Source: Bacteroidales bacterium
GTDB taxonomy: Bacteria > Bacteroidota > Bacteroidia > Bacteroidales > GWA2-32-17
DNA length: 41,619 bases
Assembly (NCBI GenBank): GCA_026416095.1
Contig: JAOAFV010000052.1
Span: forward strand, 1-41,619
Direction: 5' to 3'
The stretch's first letter is position 1; each line of letters opens with the position of its first letter. A model generated the notes under the pieces. The model did not search any database. It saw nothing but the letters and a program-made list of their open reading frames with translations, and was not told the origin of the DNA. A program made the position numbers and the translations under genes. This document shows positions 9,426 to 17,163 of this stretch, piece by piece.

Positions 9426-10045
9426 AAATCATTTATTTTACTTTCAAGATATTTTTTCCCTTTATTATTAACGATTGCATAAAGATGGAAAAGATATATT
9501 TCTCTTATAACTTCCTGAAAAGAGTACTTTGTGCCAAAATATTCAGTAAAATTATTGGGATTAATTTTTTCAATAAAACTTAAGTATAACACAGATATTA
9601 TTTCTTCGTTAATTTCTTTCCTGTATAAATCTTCTTTTTTACCTTTTTTAAGATTTTCTATAATTTTATTTCGCAAGAGTTCTTTTTTAAATTTAATAAA
9701 CTTTGAGAAAAGATGTGGAAAATATTTTTCCAATTCAATGAAAAAAATAGGATTTATTTTTTGGTTAAGTTCTGCAAGATTTTTTATTACTATTAAAATC
9801 TGATCTATTGCATTCAAATTTTCGTAATTTATATTTAAGTCATTATAAGTTTTATGAAATTCTTGCTTATTAATTATGAAATTTATTGCTTCTTCTACTA
9901 TTTGCTCTTTTGAATGAAAAGCTTCGTAAAGAGTTTTTTTTGAAATTCCTATTTCTTTTGCAATAAAATCGGTGGTAATATTTCGAATACCATATTTGAA
10001 AAATAAATTACAAATTTTTTCGATATAGCTTAATTTATCAATCAC
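9422..10045 (-). CDS. TetR-family regulator of the efflux operon
   Basis: The 207-residue protein has an N-terminal TetR helix-turn-helix at about 24-46 (TTDFIAKEIGISKKTLYEAF). Its C-terminal all-helical ligand domain is not conserved with families I recognise. It uses a GTG start, supported by a -7 element just upstream. Because it is the first gene of the pump operon, it probably regulates itself together with the pump. The ligand is unknown. Confidence 0.88.
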   Translation of the reverse strand: MIDKLSYIEKICNLFFKYGIRNITTDFIAKEIGISKKTLYEAFHSKEQIVEEAINFIINKQEFHKTYNDLNINYENLNAIDQILIVIKNLAELNQKINPIFFIELEKYFPHLFSKFIKFKKELLRNKIIENLKKGKKEDLYRKEINEEIISVLYLSFIEKINPNNFTEYFGTKYSFQEVIREIYLFHLYAIVNNKGKKYLESKINDL

Positions 10046-10060
10046 GTTTTTTTACTGGTG

Positions 10061-10088
10061 CAAAAATAAGGTATAAACGAAACTCAAA
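10061..10088 (-). promoter_or_regulatory. Promoter of the TetR-efflux operon
   Basis: The minus-strand -7 box TATTTTTG (10068-10061) has a TTTG -33 box at 10088-10085, spaced 16 nt, slightly shorter than usual. The expected start near 10056 leaves about 10 nt before the GTG at 10045 and supports that start codon. Confidence 0.5.
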
Positions 10089-10170
10089 AAACTAATTATC
10101 GTTAAATAGTTTCTTTAGTTTATTAAAAATGGTTAAAATAAATTTTTATTTGCTTCATATTTTTAAAAAC

Positions 10171-10202
10171 TTTGTTAAATAAAAAATTGAAAATTAAATT
10201 TG
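10171..10202 (+). promoter_or_regulatory. -33/-7 promoter of the peptide/SprB-like/PorP operon
   Basis: TTTG at 10171-10174 and TAAATTTG at 10195-10202 are separated by 20 nt. Both match the Bacteroidota -33/-7 consensus. Transcription should begin near 10207, about 5 nt before the ATG of the short peptide gene at 10213, giving an almost leaderless mRNA. Confidence 0.65.
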
Positions 10203-10212
10203 CAAAAAAAAA

Positions 10213-10323
10213 ATGGAAAAAGAAAAGTGGGAAACTCCCCAAATTGAAGAAATTTCTATAAAATCTGCCGAAGAAGGAGGTAGCACAAATGCCGATGGAA
10301 GCTTTGCTCCTTCGTTAAGTTGA
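10213..10323 (+). CDS. 36-residue GG-leader-type peptide, RiPP-precursor-like
   Basis: This short frame starts directly behind an excellent promoter and ends 7 nt before the first possible start of the next gene. It begins MEKEKWETPQIEEISIKSA, then EEGG, and ends in a Gly/Ser/Ala-rich tail (STNADGSFAPSLS). The W-x-x-P-x-I block followed by an acidic/amphipathic stretch and a double Gly resembles the leader of natural-product precursors common in Bacteroidota (GG-type, and the Y-x-x-P leader of lasso precursors). The final 13 residues would be the core. No maturation enzyme, peptidase or exporter for it is visible in this window. It could instead be a leader or chaperone-like peptide for the giant protein downstream. 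The coding call is fairly firm, the RiPP assignment is inference. Confidence 0.6.
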   Translation: MEKEKWETPQIEEISIKSAEEGGSTNADGSFAPSLS

Positions 10324-10330
10324 AAATTTC

Positions 10331-13300
10331 ATGAAAATCAAAAAAAATAAAGTTATGAAAAAAATATATTTAATTTTTATTGCATGTATTGTATTTGCAG
10401 GGTATTCAAATTCGCAAAATACAGATCTTTTATGGTTAAAGCAACTCATGGGGGTAGGCAATGGTAACATGGATATACAAGCTACAACTAAAGATAATGC
10501 AGGAAACATATATTTAACAGGCAACTTTACAAGAACAATATCTTGTTTTGGTAATATTTATTCTTCTAATGGTGGTTCGCAGGATATTTATGTTATTAAA
10601 ATAAACAATAAAGGCGAATTTGTTTGGGGATTTACTATTTCTGGAGCTAATAGCGAAAGTGTATGGGGGATAGATTTATCGTTAGATAATAACTATCTGT
10701 ACATAAGTGGTCAATATAACAGCACAAATTGTAATTTCAATGGTATTTTTTTGTCTTCTACTGGTGATTTTGACATATTTTTAGGAAAATATAATGTAAC
10801 CGACGGTGCCCCAATTTGGGTTTATAATGTAGCTTATGGAACAACAAGGCAGACTGGAGGAATAATTAAAATTGATAAACAAAATAATATTCTCTTGCTT
10901 GGAAAATTTATAAATAGTGTTACTTTTTATCCGGGTACAGTTACTTTAAATTCTTTGTTTGGTGCAATTCCTCAAGGATTTTTAACTAAATTCAATAGTA
11001 ACGGTAATGTTCTTTGGGCTAAATTGTTATCAAGCAATAATAGCAATACTTTTATAAAAAATGTAACTGCAACATTAACAGATTATTATTTCAGTGGGCA
11101 ATATAGTTCTAATTTAATTATAGATGCTTATTCTTTTAGTAGTACTTTAGGAACAAGAGATATAATTTTATTTAAAACCGATTTGGATGGTAATATTCAA
11201 TGGGTACGGCAAATAAAGGGGACCGACGAAGACTATTTATCTGCTCATTTTACCGATGATGGAGGTTATACTTTTTTTGGAGGTTTTTATTTAAGCCCAT
11301 CACTTACCGTTGATTCAACAGAAACAGATGTGTCTTTAAAAATATTGCCAAACAATGGAGGTGAAGATATTTTGTTTGGATGTTATAATCAAAATGGCAC
11401 ACTTCAATGGGTAAAAAATTATGGATCACCTTTAAACGATAGAGTTAATGGAATTTTTGCAAATAACTCAAAAATACTTTTAGCAGGAGAATTTTCAGGT
11501 AAAATAACCTTTGGTAACTTCACTCTTTTTAATCAACAGAAAGATGGTTTTATGTTGGAAACTGATCGAAGTAGCAACGAAATAAGTGTTATAAAAGCAA
11601 GTGGAAGTTTAGAAGACTTAACAAAACTTTGTTTTATAGATAATAACAATACAAATTTTTTTGCAGGCCAGTTTAAATCGACCGACTTTAGAATATCTGA
11701 ATATAACTTATTTAACGATAATATTAATTATTACGACATATTCCTATCGAAGTTTGGTAAAATTGATATAAGTTTTAATGTCACAGATAATACCTGTTAT
11801 GGCGATAATAATGGTAGTATCGATCTCACTGTTTCTGGCGATGTTATTCCTCCTTTAAGTTATAACTGGAGTGGTCCTAACGGATTCTCTTCAAATAATG
11901 AAGATATTTATAATTTATATTCAGGTTGGTATAAGGTTACAATAACCGATAATATTGGTGCAAAAAAAGTAGATTCAACTTACCTTGGTGAAAAATCGGC
12001 AATTGGTTTAATTTTTAATACTATAGAGCCTTCTTGTTTCGGATATAACAATGGCAAAATAAATCTTACTGTTGTTGGTGGATTGTCTCCATATTCTTAT
12101 TTGTGGTCTAATGGCCAAATTACCGAAGATATTACCAATATACCTGCAGGAAAATATAAAGTTACAGTAACCGACGCTTTTGGTTGTTCAAAAATCGATT
12201 CTGTTATAGTAATGCAGCCTTCTGAGATAGTTATAACATATACTTTAACTAACCCTTCTTGCATGCCAGGTGATGATGGCTTAATAGATATTGAAATATC
12301 AGGAGGAACACCACAATATGCTTACTTATGGTCAAACGGTAGTACTAATCAGGACATTAGTAACCTAAATGCAGGTGTATATTCAGTTACGGTGACCGAT
12401 TTTAATGGTTGTACAAAAACTAAAACTTTTAATCTTAATAATCCTCCATCTTTATCTTTGTCGTATTTTAAACAAAATGTTAGTTGCCATGGCAACGATG
12501 GTGCAATAGATTTAATAGTTACGGGTGGCACGATGCCGTACACGTTTTTATGGAGCAATGGTGCTACAACGGAAGATCTTAGTGGGGTAGGAGCTGGATT
12601 GTATTCGGTAACAGTTAGTGATGGAATGGCTTGTACTAGGGTGTTGAGCGATATAGTGGTTAGTCAGTCAGTACCGCCTTCGATATCGTACGATGTTAGG
12701 GGAGTTAGTTGCCATGGGGGCGATGGTGCAATAGATTTGATAGTTACAGGGGGTACGATGCCGTACACGTTTTTATGGAGCAATGGTGCTACAACGGAAG
12801 ATCTTAGTGGGATAGGAGCTGGATTGTATTCGGTAACAGTTAGCGATGGAATGAATTGTACCTCATCATTAAGTAACATTTCATTAAATCAGTATAATAA
12901 TATTTCGATTTCAAAAATTATTAATTATCCGACCTGTGTTCCCAATAATGATGGAAGTATTGATATTATAGTATATAATGGAAATCCTCCTTATACTTAT
13001 TTATGGAATACAGGCAGTAATTCTGAAGATTTATCAGGTTTAGCTGGTGGTACTTATATTATTACTATAACTGATGCTTCAAATTGTAGTGTTCAAGATA
13101 CAATCAAGTTATTTTATATTTACCCAACTGTATTTATTCAAGCACTTGGAAATACAACATTTTGTGAAGGGGATAGTTTAATAATAATAGCAAATTCTCC
13201 TGATGCTAATAATTTAACATGGTTTTATAATAGTAATCCTATTGTTAATTTTAACGGTATTTTATATACAGCAAAAGATTCAGGTATTTATTATGTAGTA

Positions 13301-15661
13301 GCAACGAATCAGTATGGATGCACAAGCATTTCTAATGCAATTAATGTTAATGTACATACAAAACCATCTTTAGTTTTTTCTGTTTCGGGGAATCCAATTT
13401 GTGAGGGAGATTCTATATATATTAGTGTTTCTGGGGCAGACACCTACATGTGGGATAATGGAAGTATAAGTGATACTTTGGCATTACAATTATATAATAC
13501 TACTACCTATTTTGTAACAGGTACCAATATAAATGGTTGTACAAACAGTAATTCAATTCAGATTGTAGTAAATAAAAAGCCTCAGTTAAGTGCGGCAATC
13601 ACAAATCAGCAATGTACAGCGGCTTCGGGTATTATAGATATAAATGTTGAATCTGGGACAGCTCCCTATACTTTTTTATGGTCGACAGGCGAAACATCTG
13701 AAGACATATATAATCTATTACCAGGCAATTATACTGTAACAGTAACAACTGCCGATAATTGTACTTCAGTATATTCTGTTAATATACAACCATATCAACA
13801 ATTAATTGCATTTTTAAACATTCACGAACAAATATTATTATGTGCCACAAGCAACAATGGTTCAGCATATGTTATTGCAGAAGAAGGTATAGCTCCTTAC
13901 ACTTACCTATGGTCCGATGGCTCTATAACCCCTTTTAACAATAATCTTTCTGTTGGCATACATTATGTAACAGTAACCGATCAATGTGGTAGCAATGTTG
14001 TAGATAGCATAGTTATTACTTCTTTGCCTCCATTACAAGCAACACTAAATTTATTAAAACCATCAACTTGCCAAAATACAAATGATGGAATTGCGTTTGC
14101 TGAAGTTACAGGAGGAACCGAACCAATTTCTTACTTATGGAGCAACTCATCAACACAAACCAATATAGCATATAATTTACCTTTTGGACAAAATTTTGTA
14201 ACTATCTCTGATGTTTGTGGTGATACTATAATTGAATTTTATGTTGATCAATTACCTCCACTATCTATAAGTATTACTAAAATTAATGATGTTAAATGCA
14301 GTGGTCAAAATAATGGGGCAGCACAGTTAAATATAAATAATGGTGTGGAGCCATATGTAATAAATTGGTCTACAGGTGATACTTCTTTAATTAATACAAA
14401 CTTAATAGAAGGATATAATTATGTTACTGTTACCGATGCTTGTACTACTTTGATTGATTCGGTATTTATTGGTACTACTCCTTCATTATCTGTTAATTCT
14501 ATATTTGTTGAATCGGCAACGTGTGAAAACACCAATGATGGTAAAGCCGTAATAATATTTAATCAAACAGGACCTGATCCACTTACAATACAGTGGGCGA
14601 ATTCAAATTCTACTAGCTACATTGCTACCAATTTACCACCGGGCTGGAATTATGTAACTATAACTGATGGTTGCGGAGTGCAATTTATCGATACCTTTTT
14701 TGTTGGATATTCAACACCAATGGTAGCTTTTATTAAAGAAATTACTAATGTTGAATGTGCTACAGATAACACCGGAAGTATAAGTGTTTCGTATATGTAT
14801 GGTGTCCCTCCTTATAGCTTTGTATGGAGCAATGGCGATACCGATTCCGTAGCAGATAATATTTCGGCAGGTGTTTATTATGTTACTGTGTCTGATTATT
14901 GTAAATCTATAACATTACAAGCAGAAGTAAAAGAAACATCTAACCTTACTACTTCGTTTGTTTCGAAAGATGTAACATGTTACGGTAAAAATGATGGGCA
15001 AATAATTATAACAGCCGAAAATGGTGCTTTACCATATTCTTACCAATGGTCGGGTGGTATTTCATCTACTAATAGCGCTTTTAATCTTTCGGCAAATAAG
15101 TACACAATAATTGTAACCGATAGATGTGGAAAATCCGATACAATAATTGTTGAAATAAAAGAACCAGGAGAGCTTTATGCAAATTTTGATGTTACCCCAG
15201 CTTCTTTTGAAAATACCTCTGATGGGGCAATTAATACATTTGTTTTTGGTGGCATAACACCTTATTCTTTTTCTTGGTCGAATGGAAGCACAAGTAAAGA
15301 TATAAATAATTTGACATATGGAACCTATTATATAACAATAACCGATTACAACGGCTGTACAATTTCTGATACAGTATTTGTCGATTATAAAATGAAAGAT
15401 ATAGAAGTTTTTAATACTTTTACTCCAAATGGTGATGGTATCAACGATAAGTGGACAATAAGAAACATTGAAAATTATCCAGAATGTGTTGTAAAGGTTT
15501 ACAATGAATGGGGTATGTTGGTATTTGAATCAAAAGGATATACAGAAAAATGGGATGGTACAAAAGATGGTAAACAAGTTTCGGCGGGTACTTATTATTA
15601 TGTAATTGACTTAAAAACCGCTAATAAGGTTTATACTGGAAGTTTAACAATATTAAAATAA
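10331..15661 (+). CDS. Giant SprB-repeat surface protein with T9SS type B sorting domain
   Basis: The 1776-codon product probably starts at the second Met (10355), where a clean signal peptide begins (MKKIYLIFIACIVFAG). Numbering from the first Met, about 30-480 form SBBP-like propeller repeats (GNIYLTGNF..., LYISGQYN). About 485-950 hold six SprB-type repeats, about 950-1100 two Ig-like modules (FCEGDSLII), and about 1100-1690 eight further SprB-type repeats with the recurring 'YLWSNGSTNQDISNL...YSVTVTD' pattern. About 1695-1776 are the gliding-associated CHU_C type B sorting domain (NTFTPNGDGINDKW). T9SS should deliver it to the surface as an adhesin or gliding-type filament. A PorP/SprF gene follows directly, as for sprB-sprF. 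Motility itself cannot be inferred. Repeats 4 and 5 are nearly identical at DNA level. Confidence 0.9.
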   Translation: MKIKKNKVMKKIYLIFIACIVFAGYSNSQNTDLLWLKQLMGVGNGNMDIQATTKDNAGNIYLTGNFTRTISCFGNIYSSNGGSQDIYVIKINNKGEFVWGFTISGANSESVWGIDLSLDNNYLYISGQYNSTNCNFNGIFLSSTGDFDIFLGKYNVTDGAPIWVYNVAYGTTRQTGGIIKIDKQNNILLLGKFINSVTFYPGTVTLNSLFGAIPQGFLTKFNSNGNVLWAKLLSSNNSNTFIKNVTATLTDYYFSGQYSSNLIIDAYSFSSTLGTRDIILFKTDLDGNIQWVRQIKGTDEDYLSAHFTDDGGYTFFGGFYLSPSLTVDSTETDVSLKILPNNGGEDILFGCYNQNGTLQWVKNYGSPLNDRVNGIFANNSKILLAGEFSGKITFGNFTLFNQQKDGFMLETDRSSNEISVIKASGSLEDLTKLCFIDNNNTNFFAGQFKSTDFRISEYNLFNDNINYYDIFLSKFGKIDISFNVTDNTCYGDNNGSIDLTVSGDVIPPLSYNWSGPNGFSSNNEDIYNLYSGWYKVTITDNIGAKKVDSTYLGEKSAIGLIFNTIEPSCFGYNNGKINLTVVGGLSPYSYLWSNGQITEDITNIPAGKYKVTVTDAFGCSKIDSVIVMQPSEIVITYTLTNPSCMPGDDGLIDIEISGGTPQYAYLWSNGSTNQDISNLNAGVYSVTVTDFNGCTKTKTFNLNNPPSLSLSYFKQNVSCHGNDGAIDLIVTGGTMPYTFLWSNGATTEDLSGVGAGLYSVTVSDGMACTRVLSDIVVSQSVPPSISYDVRGVSCHGGDGAIDLIVTGGTMPYTFLWSNGATTEDLSGIGAGLYSVTVSDGMNCTSSLSNISLNQYNNISISKIINYPTCVPNNDGSIDIIVYNGNPPYTYLWNTGSNSEDLSGLAGGTYIITITDASNCSVQDTIKLFYIYPTVFIQALGNTTFCEGDSLIIIANSPDANNLTWFYNSNPIVNFNGILYTAKDSGIYYVVATNQYGCTSISNAINVNVHTKPSLVFSVSGNPICEGDSIYISVSGADTYMWDNGSISDTLALQLYNTTTYFVTGTNINGCTNSNSIQIVVNKKPQLSAAITNQQCTAASGIIDINVESGTAPYTFLWSTGETSEDIYNLLPGNYTVTVTTADNCTSVYSVNIQPYQQLIAFLNIHEQILLCATSNNGSAYVIAEEGIAPYTYLWSDGSITPFNNNLSVGIHYVTVTDQCGSNVVDSIVITSLPPLQATLNLLKPSTCQNTNDGIAFAEVTGGTEPISYLWSNSSTQTNIAYNLPFGQNFVTISDVCGDTIIEFYVDQLPPLSISITKINDVKCSGQNNGAAQLNINNGVEPYVINWSTGDTSLINTNLIEGYNYVTVTDACTTLIDSVFIGTTPSLSVNSIFVESATCENTNDGKAVIIFNQTGPDPLTIQWANSNSTSYIATNLPPGWNYVTITDGCGVQFIDTFFVGYSTPMVAFIKEITNVECATDNTGSISVSYMYGVPPYSFVWSNGDTDSVADNISAGVYYVTVSDYCKSITLQAEVKETSNLTTSFVSKDVTCYGKNDGQIIITAENGALPYSYQWSGGISSTNSAFNLSANKYTIIVTDRCGKSDTIIVEIKEPGELYANFDVTPASFENTSDGAINTFVFGGITPYSFSWSNGSTSKDINNLTYGTYYITITDYNGCTISDTVFVDYKMKDIEVFNTFTPNGDGINDKWTIRNIENYPECVVKVYNEWGMLVFESKGYTEKWDGTKDGKQVSAGTYYYVIDLKTANKVYTGSLTILK
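12479..12861 (+). repeat. Direct repeat: two 158-bp near-identical SprB units
   Basis: Segments 12479-12636 and 12704-12861 are nearly identical, offset by 225 bp (75 codons, in frame). They share blocks such as ACGATGCCGTACACGTTTTT. The two copies and the linker between them use more G/C-ending codons (ACG, GTG, GGG) than the rest of the gene. This fits a recent unit duplication or gene conversion from a paralogue. Confidence 0.9.
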
Positions 15662-15668
15662 TGCTGTT

Positions 15669-16577
15669 ATGAAAACAATGAAATTGTTATTACTAATAAT
15701 GCCATACTTCGTTTACATAGTAATGAATTCGCAACAAATACCAGATGTAAATTTCAATGTCTTGAATCCTTATATTTATAACCCTGCTTTTTGTAATGGT
15801 CGCTTTTCGAATAATGTTTCGTTTCATTATAAACAACTATGGGCTGGTATAAATGAATCTCCAGAAGTACAATACCTGTCGGCTACTTTTGAAATTAATA
15901 AAAGTATGGGTGTAGGAGGGAAAATGTATAATTACAATTTGGGCTTAATTAGAAAAAGTGGAATCGAAGCCACTTATGCTTACAAGTTTAAAATGTCAGA
16001 TAATAATTTTGTTTCGATGGGATTATCGAGTCATTTATTTCAGTTTTACATTAATAAAAGCAAAATAAAAACAGAAGAACCATTCGATAAAGCTATTGAT
16101 TATATACGCGAAAAATCTATTTACCCAGACTTTTCTTTCGGGGTTGTTTATTATAATGATCGTCTATTTTTCGGGTTATCGGTATTACAGTTACTTAACA
16201 GAAAAGTTACATTGTTTAATGATTATATTGAAAACAGGCAAGTTAGGCATTATTATTTAAAAGGTGGATACGATATAAAAGCTGCAGAAAATTTTAAAGT
16301 TACAACTTTATTAAATGGAAGCTTTATTAATTCAAAAATCTGGCAGTTTGATTTGAAAATTTTATTTACATACAAAGAAATAATTGTAGGAGGGTTGGGT
16401 TATAGAAGAAACGACGGATTAAATTTTATAATTGCATATAATGCTGATAAAATGCTGTTTGGTTATGGCTATGACTATAGTTTATCTGATTTGGGGAAAC
16501 AATCGGCCGGCTCACATGAAATAGTATTAGCTTTTAAATTTTGGAAAAACGAAAGTAAAACACTTTTAGGTTATTAG
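15669..16577 (+). CDS. PorP/SprF-family outer membrane protein
   Basis: The 302-residue protein has a signal peptide ending ...VMNSQ, then the family opening PDVNFNVLNPYIYNPAFCNG, 'HYKQLWAGINESPE', and alternating strands typical of the PorP/SprF beta-barrel. Members bind or anchor T9SS type B cargo on the cell surface. The gene starts 7 nt after the SprB-like gene, so the pair is very probably co-transcribed, with this protein the dedicated partner of the giant repeat protein. Confidence 0.9.
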   Translation: MKTMKLLLLIMPYFVYIVMNSQQIPDVNFNVLNPYIYNPAFCNGRFSNNVSFHYKQLWAGINESPEVQYLSATFEINKSMGVGGKMYNYNLGLIRKSGIEATYAYKFKMSDNNFVSMGLSSHLFQFYINKSKIKTEEPFDKAIDYIREKSIYPDFSFGVVYYNDRLFFGLSVLQLLNRKVTLFNDYIENRQVRHYYLKGGYDIKAAENFKVTTLLNGSFINSKIWQFDLKILFTYKEIIVGGLGYRRNDGLNFIIAYNADKMLFGYGYDYSLSDLGKQSAGSHEIVLAFKFWKNESKTLLGY

Positions 16578-17163
16578 GTTTTTCATGCTCTTTATATTTT
16601 CTTTGCTTGCTCAAAAGCCCGTTAAAATTGTTTATGCTAAAAATTAAAACTATCTCTCTGCATTTATTAAGTGCCATAAATAAGGTATTTTGTGAATAAA
16701 AAGATTAAAAAATTCTTTTTTTTGTTTCTTAAATATTTCATACTAATTACTTTTTAGAAAAAATTTGCATGTGCGAATATTTTTTGTAATTCAAAAGATA
16801 TTTTAAAAAAAAAAGACTCTTGCAAAACCTTTTGTAAAGGTCTCTTAGTATTTTGGAAAATATTGATTTTTAATTATATTTAATGGTAAAAAAAATTATT
16901 TTAAGATATTTTTGCAAAGGTCTCATTATGTGAATTTTGATTTGTAACTAAAAAACTCACAAAAAACTTAGCAAATTTATTAAAACATTTTGCTTACGGT
17001 TATGTGAATACAGATAAAGGAGTATAGTACAATACCGAAACAACAAACTAATTTATTAATTTTCTAAAGGAGTTTGAGTTAAAACTATAAATGTATCTAC
17101 TTAATTCTTAAGGAATTACCGATTAATTTTTAAAATAATTAGCAATTAATTAGATGTGCTTTT
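16578..17163. other. Intergenic region with a dispersed repeat
   Basis: This 586-bp AT-rich gap separates convergent genes. It holds copy A of an intergenic repeat (16820-16931). A 20-codon frame at 16585-16647 begins like a signal peptide (MLFIFSLLAQKP) and could be a remnant of a secreted-protein gene. Two TAAAGGAGT stretches, near 17017 and 17067, have no gene behind them. Nothing else is recognisable. Confidence 0.5.
16820..16931 (+). repeat. Dispersed intergenic repeat, copy A
   Basis: This 112-bp element aligns along its whole length with 19601-19712. It begins TTGCAAAACCTTTTGTAAAGG, has an internal hairpin ACCTTT-TGT-AAAGGT (16827-16841), a central ATTTTGGAAAATATTGATTT block, and ends TTTTTGCAAAGGTCTC. 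The end contains TATTTTTG, which matches the -7 promoter consensus. Confidence 0.75.

Noticed and set aside
12349-12879. Two minus-strand frames of about 70 codons
   Set aside because: They are antisense to the duplicated SprB units and share sequence only because the DNA is duplicated.
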